This document shows, in pieces, positions 25,379 to 35,270 of a DNA stretch of 64,000 bases. Position 1 is the first letter of the stretch. Every line of letters starts with the position of its first letter. A program made the translations under genes and the position numbers. The notes below the pieces were generated by a model. The model did not search any database. It saw only the letters and a list, made by a program, of their open reading frames with translations, and had not been told where the DNA came from. The DNA comes from Burkholderia contaminans. Its GTDB lineage: Bacteria > Pseudomonadota > Gammaproteobacteria > Burkholderiales > Burkholderiaceae. The stretch is taken from contig NZ_CP090640.1 in NCBI RefSeq assembly GCF_029633825.1, positions 2,852,001 to 2,916,000 of the forward strand, written 5' to 3'.

Positions 25379-26319
25379 GCCAGGAGGCCACCGTCGTGCT
25401 GAAAACCCCGTCGCCGGCCGCGCGTGCCGCGAAGCGGCTCGACCCCGTCAGCGAGTCGCGCGTCGTGCGCTGGCTGCTCACGGGCATCGCGCTGGCGTTC
25501 CTCGCGTTTTTCCTCGTCGTGCCGCTCGCCGCGGTGTTCGTCGAGGCGCTGCGCAAGGGCGTTGGCTTCTATTTCGAATCGCTGGCCGATCCCGACGCGT
25601 GGTCGGCGATCAAGCTGACACTGACCGTCGCCGTGATCGCGGTGCCGCTGAATCTCGTGTTCGGCGTGTGCGCATCGTGGGCGATCGCGAAGTTCGAATT
25701 CCGCGGCAAGGCGCTGCTGACGACGCTGATCGACCTGCCGTTCTCGGTGTCGCCGGTGATATCGGGCCTCGTGTACGTGCTGCTGTTCGGCGCGCAGGGC
25801 TGGTTCGGGCCGTGGCTGCAGGATCACGACGTGCAGATCATCTTCGCGGTGCCGGGCATCGTGCTCGCGACGATCTTCGTCACTTTTCCGTTCGTCGCGC
25901 GCGAGCTGATTCCGCTGATGCAGGCGCAAGGCACCGACGAGGAAGAAGCCGCGCGCGTACTCGGCGCGTCGGGCTGGCAGATCTTCCGCCGCGTGACGCT
26001 GCCGAACGTGAGGTGGGGCCTGCTGTACGGCGTGATCCTCTGCAATGCGCGCGCGATGGGCGAGTTCGGCGCGGTGTCGGTCGTGTCCGGCCACATCCGC
26101 GGCGTGACCGACACGATGCCGCTGCACGTGGAGATCCTGTACAACGAATACAACTTCGCGGCGGCGTTCGCGGTGGCGTCGGTGCTGGCGCTGCTCGCGC
26201 TCGTCACGCTCGCGCTGAAGCTGATCGCCGAGCGTCATCTTGCGGCCGAACTGGCCGACGTGCACGACGCCGTTCCCGCACATGCCGGCCCCGCCGGCGC
26301 CGTTTCGTCGAAATCGTAA
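25375..26319 (+). CDS. cysW: Sulfate ABC transporter permease CysW
   Basis: 314 residues with about six membrane segments, an EAA loop [23 protein letters not shown], and [20 protein letters not shown], typical of CysW. The polar N-terminal extension of about 30 residues precedes the first helix. Start at 25375 (preceded by AGGAGGCC) overlaps the cysT stop. Partner of CysT in the inner membrane. Confidence 0.95.
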   Translation: MSQEATVVLKTPSPAARAAKRLDPVSESRVVRWLLTGIALAFLAFFLVVPLAAVFVEALRKGVGFYFESLADPDAWSAIKLTLTVAVIAVPLNLVFGVCASWAIAKFEFRGKALLTTLIDLPFSVSPVISGLVYVLLFGAQGWFGPWLQDHDVQIIFAVPGIVLATIFVTFPFVARELIPLMQAQGTDEEEAARVLGASGWQIFRRVTLPNVRWGLLYGVILCNARAMGEFGAVSVVSGHIRGVTDTMPLHVEILYNEYNFAAAFAVASVLALLALVTLALKLIAERHLAAELADVHDAVPAHAGPAGAVSSKS

Positions 26320-26332
26320 AGAGGCAACCAGA

Positions 26333-27394
26333 ATGGGTATCACCGTCCGTAACCTTCAGAAGCGCTTCGGCGATTTCACGGCGCTCGACAACGTATCGCT
26401 CGACTTTCCGCCCGGCGAGCTGGTCGCGCTGCTCGGGCCGTCAGGCTGCGGCAAGACCACGCTGCTGCGCGTGATCGCGGGCCTCGAGCACGCGGACGCC
26501 GGCCAGGTCGTGCTGCAGGGGCTCGACGTCGCATCGGTCGGCGCACGCGACCGCCAGGTCGGTTTCGTGTTCCAGCACTACGCGCTGTTCCGCCATATGA
26601 CGGTGTTCGAGAACGTCGCGTTCGGGCTGCGCGTGAAGCCGCGCCGCGAGCGGCCGTCGGAAGCCGCGATCCGCGAGAAGGTGCACGAATTGCTGAAGCT
26701 CGTGCAGCTCGACTGGCTCGCGCAGCGCTACCCGTCCGAGCTGTCGGGCGGGCAGCGCCAGCGCATCGCGCTCGCCCGCGCGCTCGCGGTCGAGCCGAAG
26801 GTACTGCTGCTCGACGAGCCGTTCGGCGCGCTCGACGCGAAGGTCCGCAAGGAGCTGCGCGGCTGGCTGCGTCGCCTGCACGACGACCTGCACATCTCGA
26901 CGATCTTCGTCACGCACGACCAGGAAGAGGCGCTCGAAGTGGCCGATCGCATCGTCGTGCTGAACCGCGGCCACGTCGAGCAGGTCGGCAGCCCGCAGGA
27001 CGTCTACGATCATCCGCAGAGCGCGTTCGTCTACGAGTTCCTCGGTGCGGCCAACCGGCTGCCGGGCACGGTCGCCGGGCGCGGCTTCGTCGCCGAGGGG
27101 GCGGCCGCGCCGATCGAGGTCGACGCCGATTTCGCAGGCCCTGCGAACGCCTATGTGCGGCCGCACGACCTGCAGCTGTGGCCGGTCGGCGAAGAAGGGC
27201 ACCGCGACGGCATCGCGGTGGACGTGCGCCGCGTGATCCCGCTCGGCGGCTCGGTGCGCGTGGAGCTCGAGGCGCGTGCAGGCGGCGCGCTCGAGGCGGA
27301 ACTCGATCGCGATGCGTGGCGTGCGCTGTCGCTGCAGGTCGGCGATGGGGCGACCGCCGTGCCGCGCGCCGTGCGGGTGTTTCCCGCGCGTTGA
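26333..27394 (+). CDS. cysA: Sulfate/thiosulfate import ATP-binding protein CysA
   Basis: 353 residues. Walker [10 protein letters not shown] (about 35-43), Q-loop [10 protein letters not shown], signature LSGGQRQRI, Walker [12 protein letters not shown], and switch His in [10 protein letters not shown] are intact. A C-terminal TOBE-like domain ([12 protein letters not shown]) follows, as in CysA/PotA. The ATG at 26333 follows GAGGCAACCAG. Hydrolyses ATP to drive import through CysT-CysW. Confidence 0.96.
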   Translation: MGITVRNLQKRFGDFTALDNVSLDFPPGELVALLGPSGCGKTTLLRVIAGLEHADAGQVVLQGLDVASVGARDRQVGFVFQHYALFRHMTVFENVAFGLRVKPRRERPSEAAIREKVHELLKLVQLDWLAQRYPSELSGGQRQRIALARALAVEPKVLLLDEPFGALDAKVRKELRGWLRRLHDDLHISTIFVTHDQEEALEVADRIVVLNRGHVEQVGSPQDVYDHPQSAFVYEFLGAANRLPGTVAGRGFVAEGAAAPIEVDADFAGPANAYVRPHDLQLWPVGEEGHRDGIAVDVRRVIPLGGSVRVELEARAGGALEAELDRDAWRALSLQVGDGATAVPRAVRVFPAR

Positions 27395-27469
27395 CGCCAG
27401 AATGCAGGGCAGGGGGCGGAAAGTGCTCCGATTCGATAATCAAACAACGACAGCCTAAGAGGCATACCC

Positions 27470-28396
27470 ATGAATTTTCAGCAATTGCGGTTCGTGCGCG
27501 AAGCGGTGCGCCAGAACATGAACCTGACCGAAGTCGCGAACGTGCTGTACACGTCGCAGTCGGGCGTGTCGAAGCAGATCAAGGATCTCGAGGATGAATT
27601 GGGCGTCGACATCTTCATCCGGCGCGGCAAGCGGCTGACGGGGCTCACGGAGCCCGGCAAGGCCGTGCACCAGCTGATCGAGCGGATGCTGCTCGACGCC
27701 GAGAACCTGCGCCGCGTCGCGCGCCAGTTCGCCGACCAGGACAGCGGCCACCTCGTCGTCGCGACGACGCACACGCAGGCGCGCTACGCGCTGCCGAAGG
27801 TGATCCGCCAGTTCACCGACGTGTTCCCGAAGGTGCATCTCGCGCTGCGCCAGGGCAGCCCGCAGCAGATCGCGCAGATGATCCTGAACGGCGAGGCCGA
27901 TCTCGGCATCTCGACCGAGGCGCTCGACCGCTATCCGGACATCGTCACGTTCCCGTGCTATTCGTGGCACCACACGGTCGTCGTGCCGAAGGGCCACCCG
28001 CTCGTCGGCCGCGAGAACCTGACGCTCGAGGAAATCGCCGAGTACCCGATCATCACGTACGACCAGGATTTCACCGGCCGCTCGCACATCGACCAGGCGT
28101 TCACGCAGGCGGGCGCCGTGCCCGACGTCGTGCTGACGGCGATCGACGCGGACGTGATCAAGACGTATGTCGAACTCGGGATGGGGATCGGCGTCGTCGC
28201 GGCGATGGCCTACGATCCGCAGCGCGACACGGGGCTCGTCGCGCTCGATACGCAGCATCTGTTCGAGGCGAGCACGACGCGGGTCGGGCTGCGCAAGGGT
28301 GCGTTCCTGCGCGCGTATGCGTACCGGCTGATCGAGATGTTCGCGCCGCACCTGAACGAAGCGGAAATCGCGGGGCTGTTGCGCGAAGCCGTTTGA
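27470..28396 (+). CDS. cysB: LysR-family sulfur regulator CysB
   Basis: 308 residues: MNFQQLRFVREAVRQNMNLTEVANVLYTSQSGVSKQIKDLE is the characteristic CysB/Cbl DNA-binding start, followed by TTHTQARYALPKVIRQF and ITYDQDFTGRSHID in the effector domain. CysB activates sulfate uptake and cysteine synthesis genes when N-acetylserine is present. Position 75 bp after cysA in the same direction suggests co-transcription. The sister protein SsuR (sulfonates) is the alternative; location next to cysTWA favours CysB. Confidence 0.9.
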   Translation: MNFQQLRFVREAVRQNMNLTEVANVLYTSQSGVSKQIKDLEDELGVDIFIRRGKRLTGLTEPGKAVHQLIERMLLDAENLRRVARQFADQDSGHLVVATTHTQARYALPKVIRQFTDVFPKVHLALRQGSPQQIAQMILNGEADLGISTEALDRYPDIVTFPCYSWHHTVVVPKGHPLVGRENLTLEEIAEYPIITYDQDFTGRSHIDQAFTQAGAVPDVVLTAIDADVIKTYVELGMGIGVVAAMAYDPQRDTGLVALDTQHLFEASTTRVGLRKGAFLRAYAYRLIEMFAPHLNEAEIAGLLREAV

Positions 28397-28769
28397 CGAC
28401 AGTGCGTCGTGCGCCATCCGCGCCATCGCGGCGGATGGCGCGACGTACCGGCGCGGATTCTCATGTATTGGGCAGCGGCAGGCGACCTGCCGCTGCCTGG
28501 GTGGTTCGACTCACCGAATCACCGGCCGCCATCGCGGTTTCCCCCTCCGATTCTTCGCCGCACGTGGCGAACGACCCGTATTCGCTTGCCAGCACAACGA
28601 CATGAACAATGAACGAGAGCGGGCACGTATACGCCTCGTTTCGGTTCAGGCCATCTGCCATATCGAGCGATCCATTGGCCGGCAAATGTGATTCAATGCG
28701 GATTGCCGGTCCCGACACGCTCGGAGACATATCGCTCAGCACGCAACACGCGTGACGACGAGGTAAACA
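28397..28769. other. Intergenic with two strong hairpins
   Basis: Two perfect inverted repeats follow cysB: GCGCCATCCGC/GCGGATGGCGC (28411-28441) and the 12-bp GGCAGCGGCAGG/CCTGCCGCTGCC with a 3-nt loop (28471-28497). Neither has a T-run, so they may protect or attenuate the cysB transcript rather than act as classical terminators. A minus-strand open frame at 28461-28730 is not supported. The 3' part should contain the DUF805 promoter. Confidence 0.6.
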
Positions 28770-29156
28770 ATGAATCTGAAATGGCTTCTCTTCTCCTTCG
28801 AAGGCCGGATCGGGCGCCTGCCGTGGTGGATCTACGCGCTGGTTTCCACCGTGCTCAGCGCGATTTTCGATGCGGGTTCCCGCGGCGCGCCGGAAGACGA
28901 TCTGCCGCTGCTTGCGATGCTGGCGCTCGTCGTCGTCGCGGTCGTCGCCGTGTGGTCGTCGATTGCGGTCGGGGTGAAGCGGCTGCACGACATCGACAAG
29001 TCGGGATGGTGGATGCTGTTGCTGTTCGTGCCGATCGTCGGCGCGCTCGCGTTGTTCGTGATGAACGGCTTCATCGCCGGCACGCCGCATGCGAACCGCT
29101 TCGGCGAGCCGCCGTCGGCCGATGAAGACGAACCGGCGCCGCGGGACCCGGCGTGA
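28770..29156 (+). CDS. DUF805 membrane protein
   Basis: 128 residues: MNLKWLLFSFEGRIGRLPWWIYALVS (the RIGR-x-x-WW start of DUF805), three to four membrane segments, and VKRLHDIDKSGWWMLLLFVPIVGAL, the family's RLHD-x-x-xSGWW signature, ending in an acidic/proline tail. Function unknown; small inner-membrane protein. Family match is clear. Confidence 0.9.
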   Translation: MNLKWLLFSFEGRIGRLPWWIYALVSTVLSAIFDAGSRGAPEDDLPLLAMLALVVVAVVAVWSSIAVGVKRLHDIDKSGWWMLLLFVPIVGALALFVMNGFIAGTPHANRFGEPPSADEDEPAPRDPA

Positions 29157-29357
29157 CACGCGCTCCGAATAAACCCTTAAATATTGATCAGACAGGTTGC
29201 GCACCGACGCGAATCGGTACAGCATAGCCCTCACTCCGCCGGCGTCCCGCCGGCGGCGGCGCGTAAACGACAGCGCGCCAGGCAGTCGGCCGTCTGCCTC
29301 GCTTCCATTCCGTGGTACCGACAGCAGCATCGATGGCCATTGCCCGGGTAGTGTGGC

Positions 29358-29369
29358 GCAAACGTTTGC
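29358..29369. promoter_or_regulatory. LacI-family operator upstream of rbsB
   Basis: GCAAACGTTTGC, a perfect 12-bp dyad with the central CG typical of LacI/GalR-family sites, 62 bp before rbsB. The LacI-type protein encoded at the end of the same operon (33193-35148) is the obvious ligand. Confidence 0.8.
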
Positions 29370-29431
29370 TCACATTAAAACAACAGTCAAATAAAAGTCC
29401 GGCCCGTTGGGCCAGTCGCCAGGAGATGAGT

Positions 29432-30382
29432 ATGAATGTCCTCTTTCGCCGTCGCTTCCTGACCGCCGCGCTCGCCGCCGTCGCGGTTGCCGCCGCACCG
29501 GCCGTCCACGCGCAATCTGCCGCCAAGCCGAAGGTCGCGCTCGTGATGAAGTCGCTCGCCAACGAGTTCTTCCTGACGATGGAAACGGGCGCGAAGGAAT
29601 ACCAGAAACACAACGCAGGCCAGTTCGACCTGATCACCAACGGCATCAAGGACGAGACCGACACCGCGAACCAGATCCGCATCGTCGAGCAGATGATCGT
29701 GTCGAAGGTCGACGCGATCGTGCTCGCGCCGGCCGATTCGAAGGCGCTCGTGCCGGTCGTGAAGAAGGCGGTCGACGCGGGCGTCATCGTCGTGAACATC
29801 GACAACCGGCTCGATCCCGACGTGCTGAAGTCGAAGAACCTGAACGTGCCGTTCGTCGGCCCGGACAACCGCAAGGGTGCGCGCAAGATCGGCGATTACC
29901 TCGCGAAGCGGCTGAAGGCGGGCGACCAGGTCGGCATCCTCGAAGGCGTGTCGACGACGACGAACGCGCAGCAGCGCACGGCCGGCTTCCAGGACGCGAT
30001 GAAGGCGGGCGGGATGAAGGTCGTGTCGGTGCAGTCCGGCGAATGGGAGATCGACAAGGGCAATGCGGTTGCCGCCGCGATGCTCAACGAATACCCGAAC
30101 CTGAAGGCGCTGCTGTGCGGCAACGACAACATGGCGATCGGCGCCGTGTCGGCCGTGCGCGCGGCCGGCAAGCAGGGCAAGGTGCTCGTGGTCGGCTACG
30201 ACAACATCAACGCGATCAAGCCGATGCTGAAGGACGGCCGCGTGCTCGCGACCGCCGATCAGTACGCGGCGAAGCAGGCCGTGTTCGGTATCGACACGGC
30301 GCTCAAGGCGATTGCGGAGCATCGCAAGCAGGCCGACATGTCGGGCGTGGTCGAGACGCCGGTGGATCTCGTGACGAAGTGA
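29432..30382 (+). CDS. rbsB: Ribose ABC transporter substrate-binding protein
   Basis: 316 residues. Signal peptide MNVLFRRRFLTAALAAVAVAAAPAVHAQ, then a type I periplasmic binding fold with KPKVALVMKSLANEFFLTMETGA, VNIDNRLDPDVL, GVSTTTNAQQRTAGF and CGNDNMAIGAVSAV, matching RbsB-like sugar binders. Two start codons (29426 and 29432) lie near AGGAG; 29432 has the better spacing. Ribose is inferred from the ribokinase in the same operon. Confidence 0.9.
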   Translation: MNVLFRRRFLTAALAAVAVAAAPAVHAQSAAKPKVALVMKSLANEFFLTMETGAKEYQKHNAGQFDLITNGIKDETDTANQIRIVEQMIVSKVDAIVLAPADSKALVPVVKKAVDAGVIVVNIDNRLDPDVLKSKNLNVPFVGPDNRKGARKIGDYLAKRLKAGDQVGILEGVSTTTNAQQRTAGFQDAMKAGGMKVVSVQSGEWEIDKGNAVAAAMLNEYPNLKALLCGNDNMAIGAVSAVRAAGKQGKVLVVGYDNINAIKPMLKDGRVLATADQYAAKQAVFGIDTALKAIAEHRKQADMSGVVETPVDLVTK

Positions 30383-30527
30383 CGCGGCCCCGATGCGGCC
30401 GCGGCCCTCAAGAATCGGGCGCGGCGGCCGTTATCCGGGGTGAGCGCGATCACGGCCACTGCATGCACATGCACTTGTGAGCGTCACACCCGCGCGCCGC
30501 GTGCGCGCGGCCGCAACCAGGATCGCG

Positions 30528-32141
30528 ATGGACCCGACTTCCCAACCCTCCCGCGCAGCCGCTCCCGTGCTGTCCGTCTCCGGCATCGGCAAGACCTATG
30601 CCGAACCCGTGCTCGCCGACGTCACGCTGACGCTCGAGGCGGGTCACGCGCTTGCGTTGACGGGCGAGAACGGCGCAGGCAAGAGCACGCTGTCGAAGAT
30701 CATCGGTGGGCTCGTCGAGCCGACCGCCGGCACGATGCAGCTCGGCGGCCAGCCGTATGCGCCGGCGAGCCGCACGCAGGCCGAGGCGCTCGGCGTGCGC
30801 ATGGTGATGCAGGAGCTGAACCTGCTGCCGACACTGACGGTCGCCGAAAACCTGTTCCTGAACCGCCTGCCGCGGCGCTTCGGGATCATCGATCGCGCGC
30901 GGCTGCGCGACGACGCGCGGGCCGCGATGGCGCAGGTCGGGCTCGACACGGTCGACCCCGATACGCCGGTCGGCGCGCTCGGCATCGGCCACCAGCAGAT
31001 GGTCGAGATCGCGCGCAACCTGATCGGCGACTGTCGCGTGCTGATTCTCGACGAACCGACCGCGATGCTGACCGCGCGTGAAGTCGAGCTGCTGTTCGAG
31101 CAGATCGACCGGCTGAAGGCGCGCGGCGTTGCGATCGTCTACATCTCGCACCGGCTCGAGGAGCTCGCGCGGGTCGCCGAGCGCGTCGCGGTGCTGCGCG
31201 ACGGCCGCCTCGTTCACGCGGGCGACATGGCGGCGACGACATCTGACGGGCTCGTCACGCTGATGGTCGGGCGCGAGATCGGCGAGCACATCGATCTCGG
31301 CGAGCGTCATATCGGCGCGCCGCGGCTCGTCGTGTCGGGCCTCAGCCGCGGGACGGCGGTGCGCGACGTGTCGCTCGAGGTGCGCGCGGGCGAGATCTTC
31401 GGCATCTCGGGGTTGATCGGCGCGGGGCGCACCGAGCTGCTGAGGCTGATCTACGGCGCGGATGCGCCGGACGCGGGAACGATCGCGATCGGCCAGCCGC
31501 CAAAGCCGGTGCGGATCGGTTCGCCGGTCGAGGCGGTGAAGCAGGGCATCGCGCTGATTACCGAGGATCGCAAGGGCGAAGGGCTGCTGCTGACGCAGTC
31601 GATCACCGCGAACGTGTCGCTCGGCCAGCTCGACCGGCTCGCGCGCGGCGGGATCGTCGACGGCGCGCGCGAAACGGCGCTCGCCGAGCAGCAGATCGAC
31701 GCGCTGCGGATCCGCTCGCACGGCGCGACGCAGGCGGTCGGCGAGCTGTCGGGCGGTAACCAGCAGAAGGTCGTGATCGGCCGCTGGCTCGCGCGCGACA
31801 TGGGCGTGCTGCTGTTCGACGAGCCGACGCGCGGGATCGACGTCGGCGCGAAGTTCGAGATCTACACTTTGATGGGCGCGCTCGCGCGCGAAGGCCGCGC
31901 GCTCGTCGTCGTGTCGAGCGACCTGCGCGAGCTGATGCTGATCTGCGACCGGATCGGCGTGATGTCGGCCGGGCGCATGACCGCCGTGTTCGAGCGCGGC
32001 AACTGGACCCAGGATGCGCTGCTGGCCGCGGCGTTCGCCGGCTTCGGCCGCGAGACGCCGCCGGGCGGCGCGCAGCATCCGGACGCGGGGCAGGCGCCGG
32101 GCGCCGCTCGCGGTACTTCGAATACAGGACGACAGCAATGA
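30528..32141 (+). CDS. rbsA: Ribose ABC transporter ATP-binding protein (two ABC domains)
   Basis: 537 residues with two ABC modules. The first has Walker A GENGAGKST and signature-like LGIGHQQM with Walker B LILDEPTAML. The second has the degenerate P-loop GLIGAGRTE, signature LSGGNQQK and LLFDEPTRGIDVG, as in RbsA/MglA. A low-complexity tail (about 25 residues) follows. The ATG at 30528 after CCAGGA is preferred to an upstream GTG at 30477. Its stop overlaps the rbsC start by 4 bp. Confidence 0.92.
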   Translation: MDPTSQPSRAAAPVLSVSGIGKTYAEPVLADVTLTLEAGHALALTGENGAGKSTLSKIIGGLVEPTAGTMQLGGQPYAPASRTQAEALGVRMVMQELNLLPTLTVAENLFLNRLPRRFGIIDRARLRDDARAAMAQVGLDTVDPDTPVGALGIGHQQMVEIARNLIGDCRVLILDEPTAMLTAREVELLFEQIDRLKARGVAIVYISHRLEELARVAERVAVLRDGRLVHAGDMAATTSDGLVTLMVGREIGEHIDLGERHIGAPRLVVSGLSRGTAVRDVSLEVRAGEIFGISGLIGAGRTELLRLIYGADAPDAGTIAIGQPPKPVRIGSPVEAVKQGIALITEDRKGEGLLLTQSITANVSLGQLDRLARGGIVDGARETALAEQQIDALRIRSHGATQAVGELSGGNQQKVVIGRWLARDMGVLLFDEPTRGIDVGAKFEIYTLMGALAREGRALVVVSSDLRELMLICDRIGVMSAGRMTAVFERGNWTQDALLAAAFAGFGRETPPGGAQHPDAGQAPGAARGTSNTGRQQ

Positions 32142-33157
32142 CCCAGCCTCCCGTAACCCCGACCGACGCAGGCGCGCAGCAGGACGTGACGGGGCGCCGT
32201 GCGCGCACGCTGTCCGGCACGCGTCTCGGCCTGTCGAACTACCTCGGGCTCGCCGGTGCGCTCGCCGCGATGATTGCGCTGTTTTCGGTGCTGAGCTCGC
32301 ATTTCCTGACCTACGATACGTTCAGCACGATTGCGAACCAGATTCCCGATCTCGTCGTGATGTCGGTCGGGATGACCTTCGTGCTGATCATCGCCGGGAT
32401 CGACCTGTCGGTCGGCTCGGTGCTCGCGCTCGCCGCGTCGATGGTCAGCGTCGCCGCGCTGAAATGGCAGTGGGGGCCGCTGCCGGCCGCCCTGATCGGC
32501 ATCGCGGTCGCGACCATCACGGGCGCGCTGACGGGCGCGGTCACGGTCGGCTGGCGGATTCCGTCGTTCATCGTGTCGCTCGGCGTGCTGGAGGCCGCGC
32601 GCGGCCTCGCGTACCAGCTGACGAATTCGCGCACGGCCTACATCGGCGACGCGTTCGATTTCCTGTCGAACCCGATCGCGCTCGGCATCTCGCCGGCGTT
32701 CCTGATCGCGGTCGCGGTGATGATCGCGGCGCAGTTCGTGCTGACGCGCACCGTGTTCGGGCGCTATCTCGTCGGGATCGGCACGAACGAAGAAGCGGTC
32801 CGACTTGCAGGGGTTAACCCGAGGCCGTATAAAATTCTCGTATTCGCATTGATGGGCGCCCTCGCAGGGCTGGCGTCGCTGTTCCAGATCTCGCGGCTCG
32901 AGGCGGCCGACCCGAATGCGGGCGTCGGTCTCGAACTGCAGGTGATCGCCGCCGTCGTGATCGGCGGCACGAGCCTGATGGGCGGGCGCGGCTCGGTGAT
33001 CAGCACGTTCTTCGGCGTGTTGATCATCTCCGTGCTGGCCGCGGGGCTGGCGCAGATCGGTGCGAACGAGCCGACGAAACGGATCATCACCGGCGCGGTG
33101 ATCGTGGTGGCGGTCGTGCTCGATACGTATCGCAGCCGTCGCACCCGCGTGCGGTAG
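32138..33157 (+). CDS. rbsC: Ribose ABC transporter permease
   Basis: 339 residues with 8-10 membrane segments: VGMTFVLIIAGIDLSVGSVLALAA is the defining motif of RbsC/BPD_transp_2 permeases, and GGTSLMGGRGSV lies in the cytoplasmic loop that meets RbsA. The N-terminal 30 residues are polar. ATGA overlap with rbsA shows coupling. Confidence 0.93.
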   Translation: MTQPPVTPTDAGAQQDVTGRRARTLSGTRLGLSNYLGLAGALAAMIALFSVLSSHFLTYDTFSTIANQIPDLVVMSVGMTFVLIIAGIDLSVGSVLALAASMVSVAALKWQWGPLPAALIGIAVATITGALTGAVTVGWRIPSFIVSLGVLEAARGLAYQLTNSRTAYIGDAFDFLSNPIALGISPAFLIAVAVMIAAQFVLTRTVFGRYLVGIGTNEEAVRLAGVNPRPYKILVFALMGALAGLASLFQISRLEAADPNAGVGLELQVIAAVVIGGTSLMGGRGSVISTFFGVLIISVLAAGLAQIGANEPTKRIITGAVIVVAVVLDTYRSRRTRVR

Positions 33158-33192
33158 AAATACAGACAGAACAGACCAGAGAGAAACGGGAA

Positions 33193-35148
33193 ATGGCGAC
33201 GATCAAGGATGTGGCGGCCATGGCGGGCGTGTCGTTTACGACCGTCTCGCACGTGGTGAACAATTCGCGGCCGGTGTCCGCGGACGTGCGTGCGAAGGTC
33301 GAGGGCGCAATCCGCGAGCTGAATTACGTGCCGTCGGCCGTGGCACGCTCGCTGAAGGCGCGAGCGACGGCGACCATCGGCCTCGTCGTGCCGAACAGCA
33401 CGAATCCGTACTTCGCGGAGCTTGCGCGCGGGATCGAGGATCAGTGCGCGGCCAACGGCTATTGCGTGTTCTTCTGCAACTCGGACGACGATCCCGTCAA
33501 GCAGCGCAACTACCTGCGCGTGCTGCAGGAAAAGCGCATCGACGGGCTGATCGTCGCATCGGCGGGCGAGGATGCGGTGCTCGCGCAGACGCTCGCGGAT
33601 ATCCACGCGCCGCTCGTCGTCGTCGACCGCAACATCGAGGGGCTCGCGGCCGACCTCGTGCAGATCGACCACGAGCGCGGAGCGTACCTGGCGACGCGTC
33701 ACCTGCTCGAACTCGGGCACGCGAAGATCGGCTGCATCACGGGGCCGACCGACACGGCGGTCAGCGCAATGCGCGTGCACGGCTTCATCCGCGCGATGGC
33801 CGAGCGGGGGGTCGACATCGTGCCGGGCGCGATCGCGGAAAGCGACTTCTCGTGCCTCGGCGGTTATCACGCGGCGTCGCGCCTGTTCGAATCGGTGCGG
33901 CCGAGCGCGATCTTCGCGGGCAACGACCTGATGGGCGTCGGCGCGCTGCGCGCGGCGGCCGAGCGCGGCATGCGCGTGCCCGACGACTGTTCGATCATCG
34001 GGTTCGACGACATCGAATTCTCCCGGTACACGTATCCGGCTCTGTCGACGGTCGGCCAGTCGGTGCGCGCGCTCGGCGAAATGGCCGCGCAGACGCTGAT
34101 CGAGCGGATCGGCGGCGGCTCGACCGCCGTGCCGAGCCGCCGCCGCGTCGTGTCGCCGCGCCTCGTACTGCGCGAATCGACGGCGGTTTTACCGCGAGCC
34201 GCCGGCTTCCGGCGGTCGCGCATGACGGCGCCGGCGGCAGGCACCGGCCGCGTGACGGTGGTCGGCAGCCTCAACATGGATCTCGTGGTGCGCGCACCGC
34301 GTCTGCCGCTGCCGGGCGAAACGCTCGCCGGTCACGCGTTCGCGCAGGCGGCGGGCGGCAAGGGCGGCAATCAGGCCGTCGCGGCCGCACGGCTCGGCGC
34401 GCAGGTCGCGATGATCGGCTGCGTCGGCGCGGATGCGCACGGCGCGGCCCTGCGCGCGGGGCTCGCAGCCGAGGGGATCGACTGTACGGGGCTCGCGACG
34501 AGCGCGTCGGCGTCGACCGGCGTCGCGCTGATCGTCGTCGACGACGCGAGCCAGAACGCGATCGTGATCGTCGCGGGCGGCAACGGCGAGGTCTCGACCG
34601 AGACGGTCGCCCGGCACGAGGCCGCACTGGCGTCGGCCGACGTGCTGATCTGCCAGCTCGAGACGCCGCCGGACGCGGTGTTCGCGGCGCTGTCGGCCGG
34701 GCGTCGGCTCGGCCGCACCGTGGTGCTCAATCCGGCCCCGGCCGTCGCACCGCTGCCGGACGGCTGGCTGCCGCTCGTCGATTACCTGATTCCGAACGAG
34801 GTCGAGGCGGCTGCGCTGACCGGCCTACCGGTGCGCGATCCGGCGGAGGCGGAAGCCGCTGCGCGCGTGCTGCAGGCCGGCGGCGCGCGCAACGTGCTGG
34901 TTACGCTGGGCGCGCGCGGCGTGCTGGCGCTGACGGCCGATGGCGCGGCGCGGCATTATCCGGCGCCGGCCGTGCAGGCCGTCGACACGACGGCGGCCGG
35001 CGATACCTTCATCGGCGGCTTTTCCGCGCGGCTCGCGGCCGGCACGGACGTCGATACGGCCATCCGCTTCGCGCAACGCGCAGCGGCGCTGTCGGTCACG
35101 CGAGCGGGCGCGCAGCCGTCGATTCCCACGCTGGCCGAACTGGCCTGA
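33193..35148 (+). CDS. LacI-type repressor (RbsR) fused to ribokinase (RbsK)
   Basis: One open frame of 651 residues. Residues 1-343 are a complete LacI-family repressor: helix-turn-helix IKDVAAMAGVSFTTVSHVVN (4-23), hinge, then a sugar-binding core with FFCNSDDDPVKQ and FAGNDLMGVGAL. Residues from Met344 are a complete PfkB-family ribokinase: VVGSLNMDLV, AGGKGGNQ (387-394), and DTTAAGDTF with catalytic Asp604. Ribokinase phosphorylates ribose to ribose-5-phosphate. No stop codon or clear ribosome site separates the halves; ATG 34222 could still start a separate kinase. It closes the rbsBAC operon 35 bp after rbsC. Confidence 0.92.
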   Translation: MATIKDVAAMAGVSFTTVSHVVNNSRPVSADVRAKVEGAIRELNYVPSAVARSLKARATATIGLVVPNSTNPYFAELARGIEDQCAANGYCVFFCNSDDDPVKQRNYLRVLQEKRIDGLIVASAGEDAVLAQTLADIHAPLVVVDRNIEGLAADLVQIDHERGAYLATRHLLELGHAKIGCITGPTDTAVSAMRVHGFIRAMAERGVDIVPGAIAESDFSCLGGYHAASRLFESVRPSAIFAGNDLMGVGALRAAAERGMRVPDDCSIIGFDDIEFSRYTYPALSTVGQSVRALGEMAAQTLIERIGGGSTAVPSRRRVVSPRLVLRESTAVLPRAAGFRRSRMTAPAAGTGRVTVVGSLNMDLVVRAPRLPLPGETLAGHAFAQAAGGKGGNQAVAAARLGAQVAMIGCVGADAHGAALRAGLAAEGIDCTGLATSASASTGVALIVVDDASQNAIVIVAGGNGEVSTETVARHEAALASADVLICQLETPPDAVFAALSAGRRLGRTVVLNPAPAVAPLPDGWLPLVDYLIPNEVEAAALTGLPVRDPAEAEAAARVLQAGGARNVLVTLGARGVLALTADGAARHYPAPAVQAVDTTAAGDTFIGGFSARLAAGTDVDTAIRFAQRAAALSVTRAGAQPSIPTLAELA

Positions 35149-35169
35149 CAGGGCCTGATCAATCACCAC

Positions 35170-35198
35170 GGCCGGCCCGTCGCCAACGACGGCCGGCC
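35170..35198 (+). repeat. Strong hairpin after the ribose operon
   Basis: GGCCGGCC (35170-35177) pairs with GGCCGGCC (35191-35198), and GTCG-CCAA-CGAC forms the inner stem. No T-run follows. It probably stabilises or ends the rbs transcript. Confidence 0.55.
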
Positions 35199-35270
35199 GC
35201 GTCTCCACGACGCTCGCCGGCAGCGGAGAGCCTCCCCGTCGCCTTCCTTCGAGCAGACGCTGAAAATCGC

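Noticed and set aside
28461..28730. Minus-strand open frame after cysB (from MSPSVSGPAIRI)
   Set aside because: No ribosome site, overlaps the two perfect hairpins, no recognisable domain.
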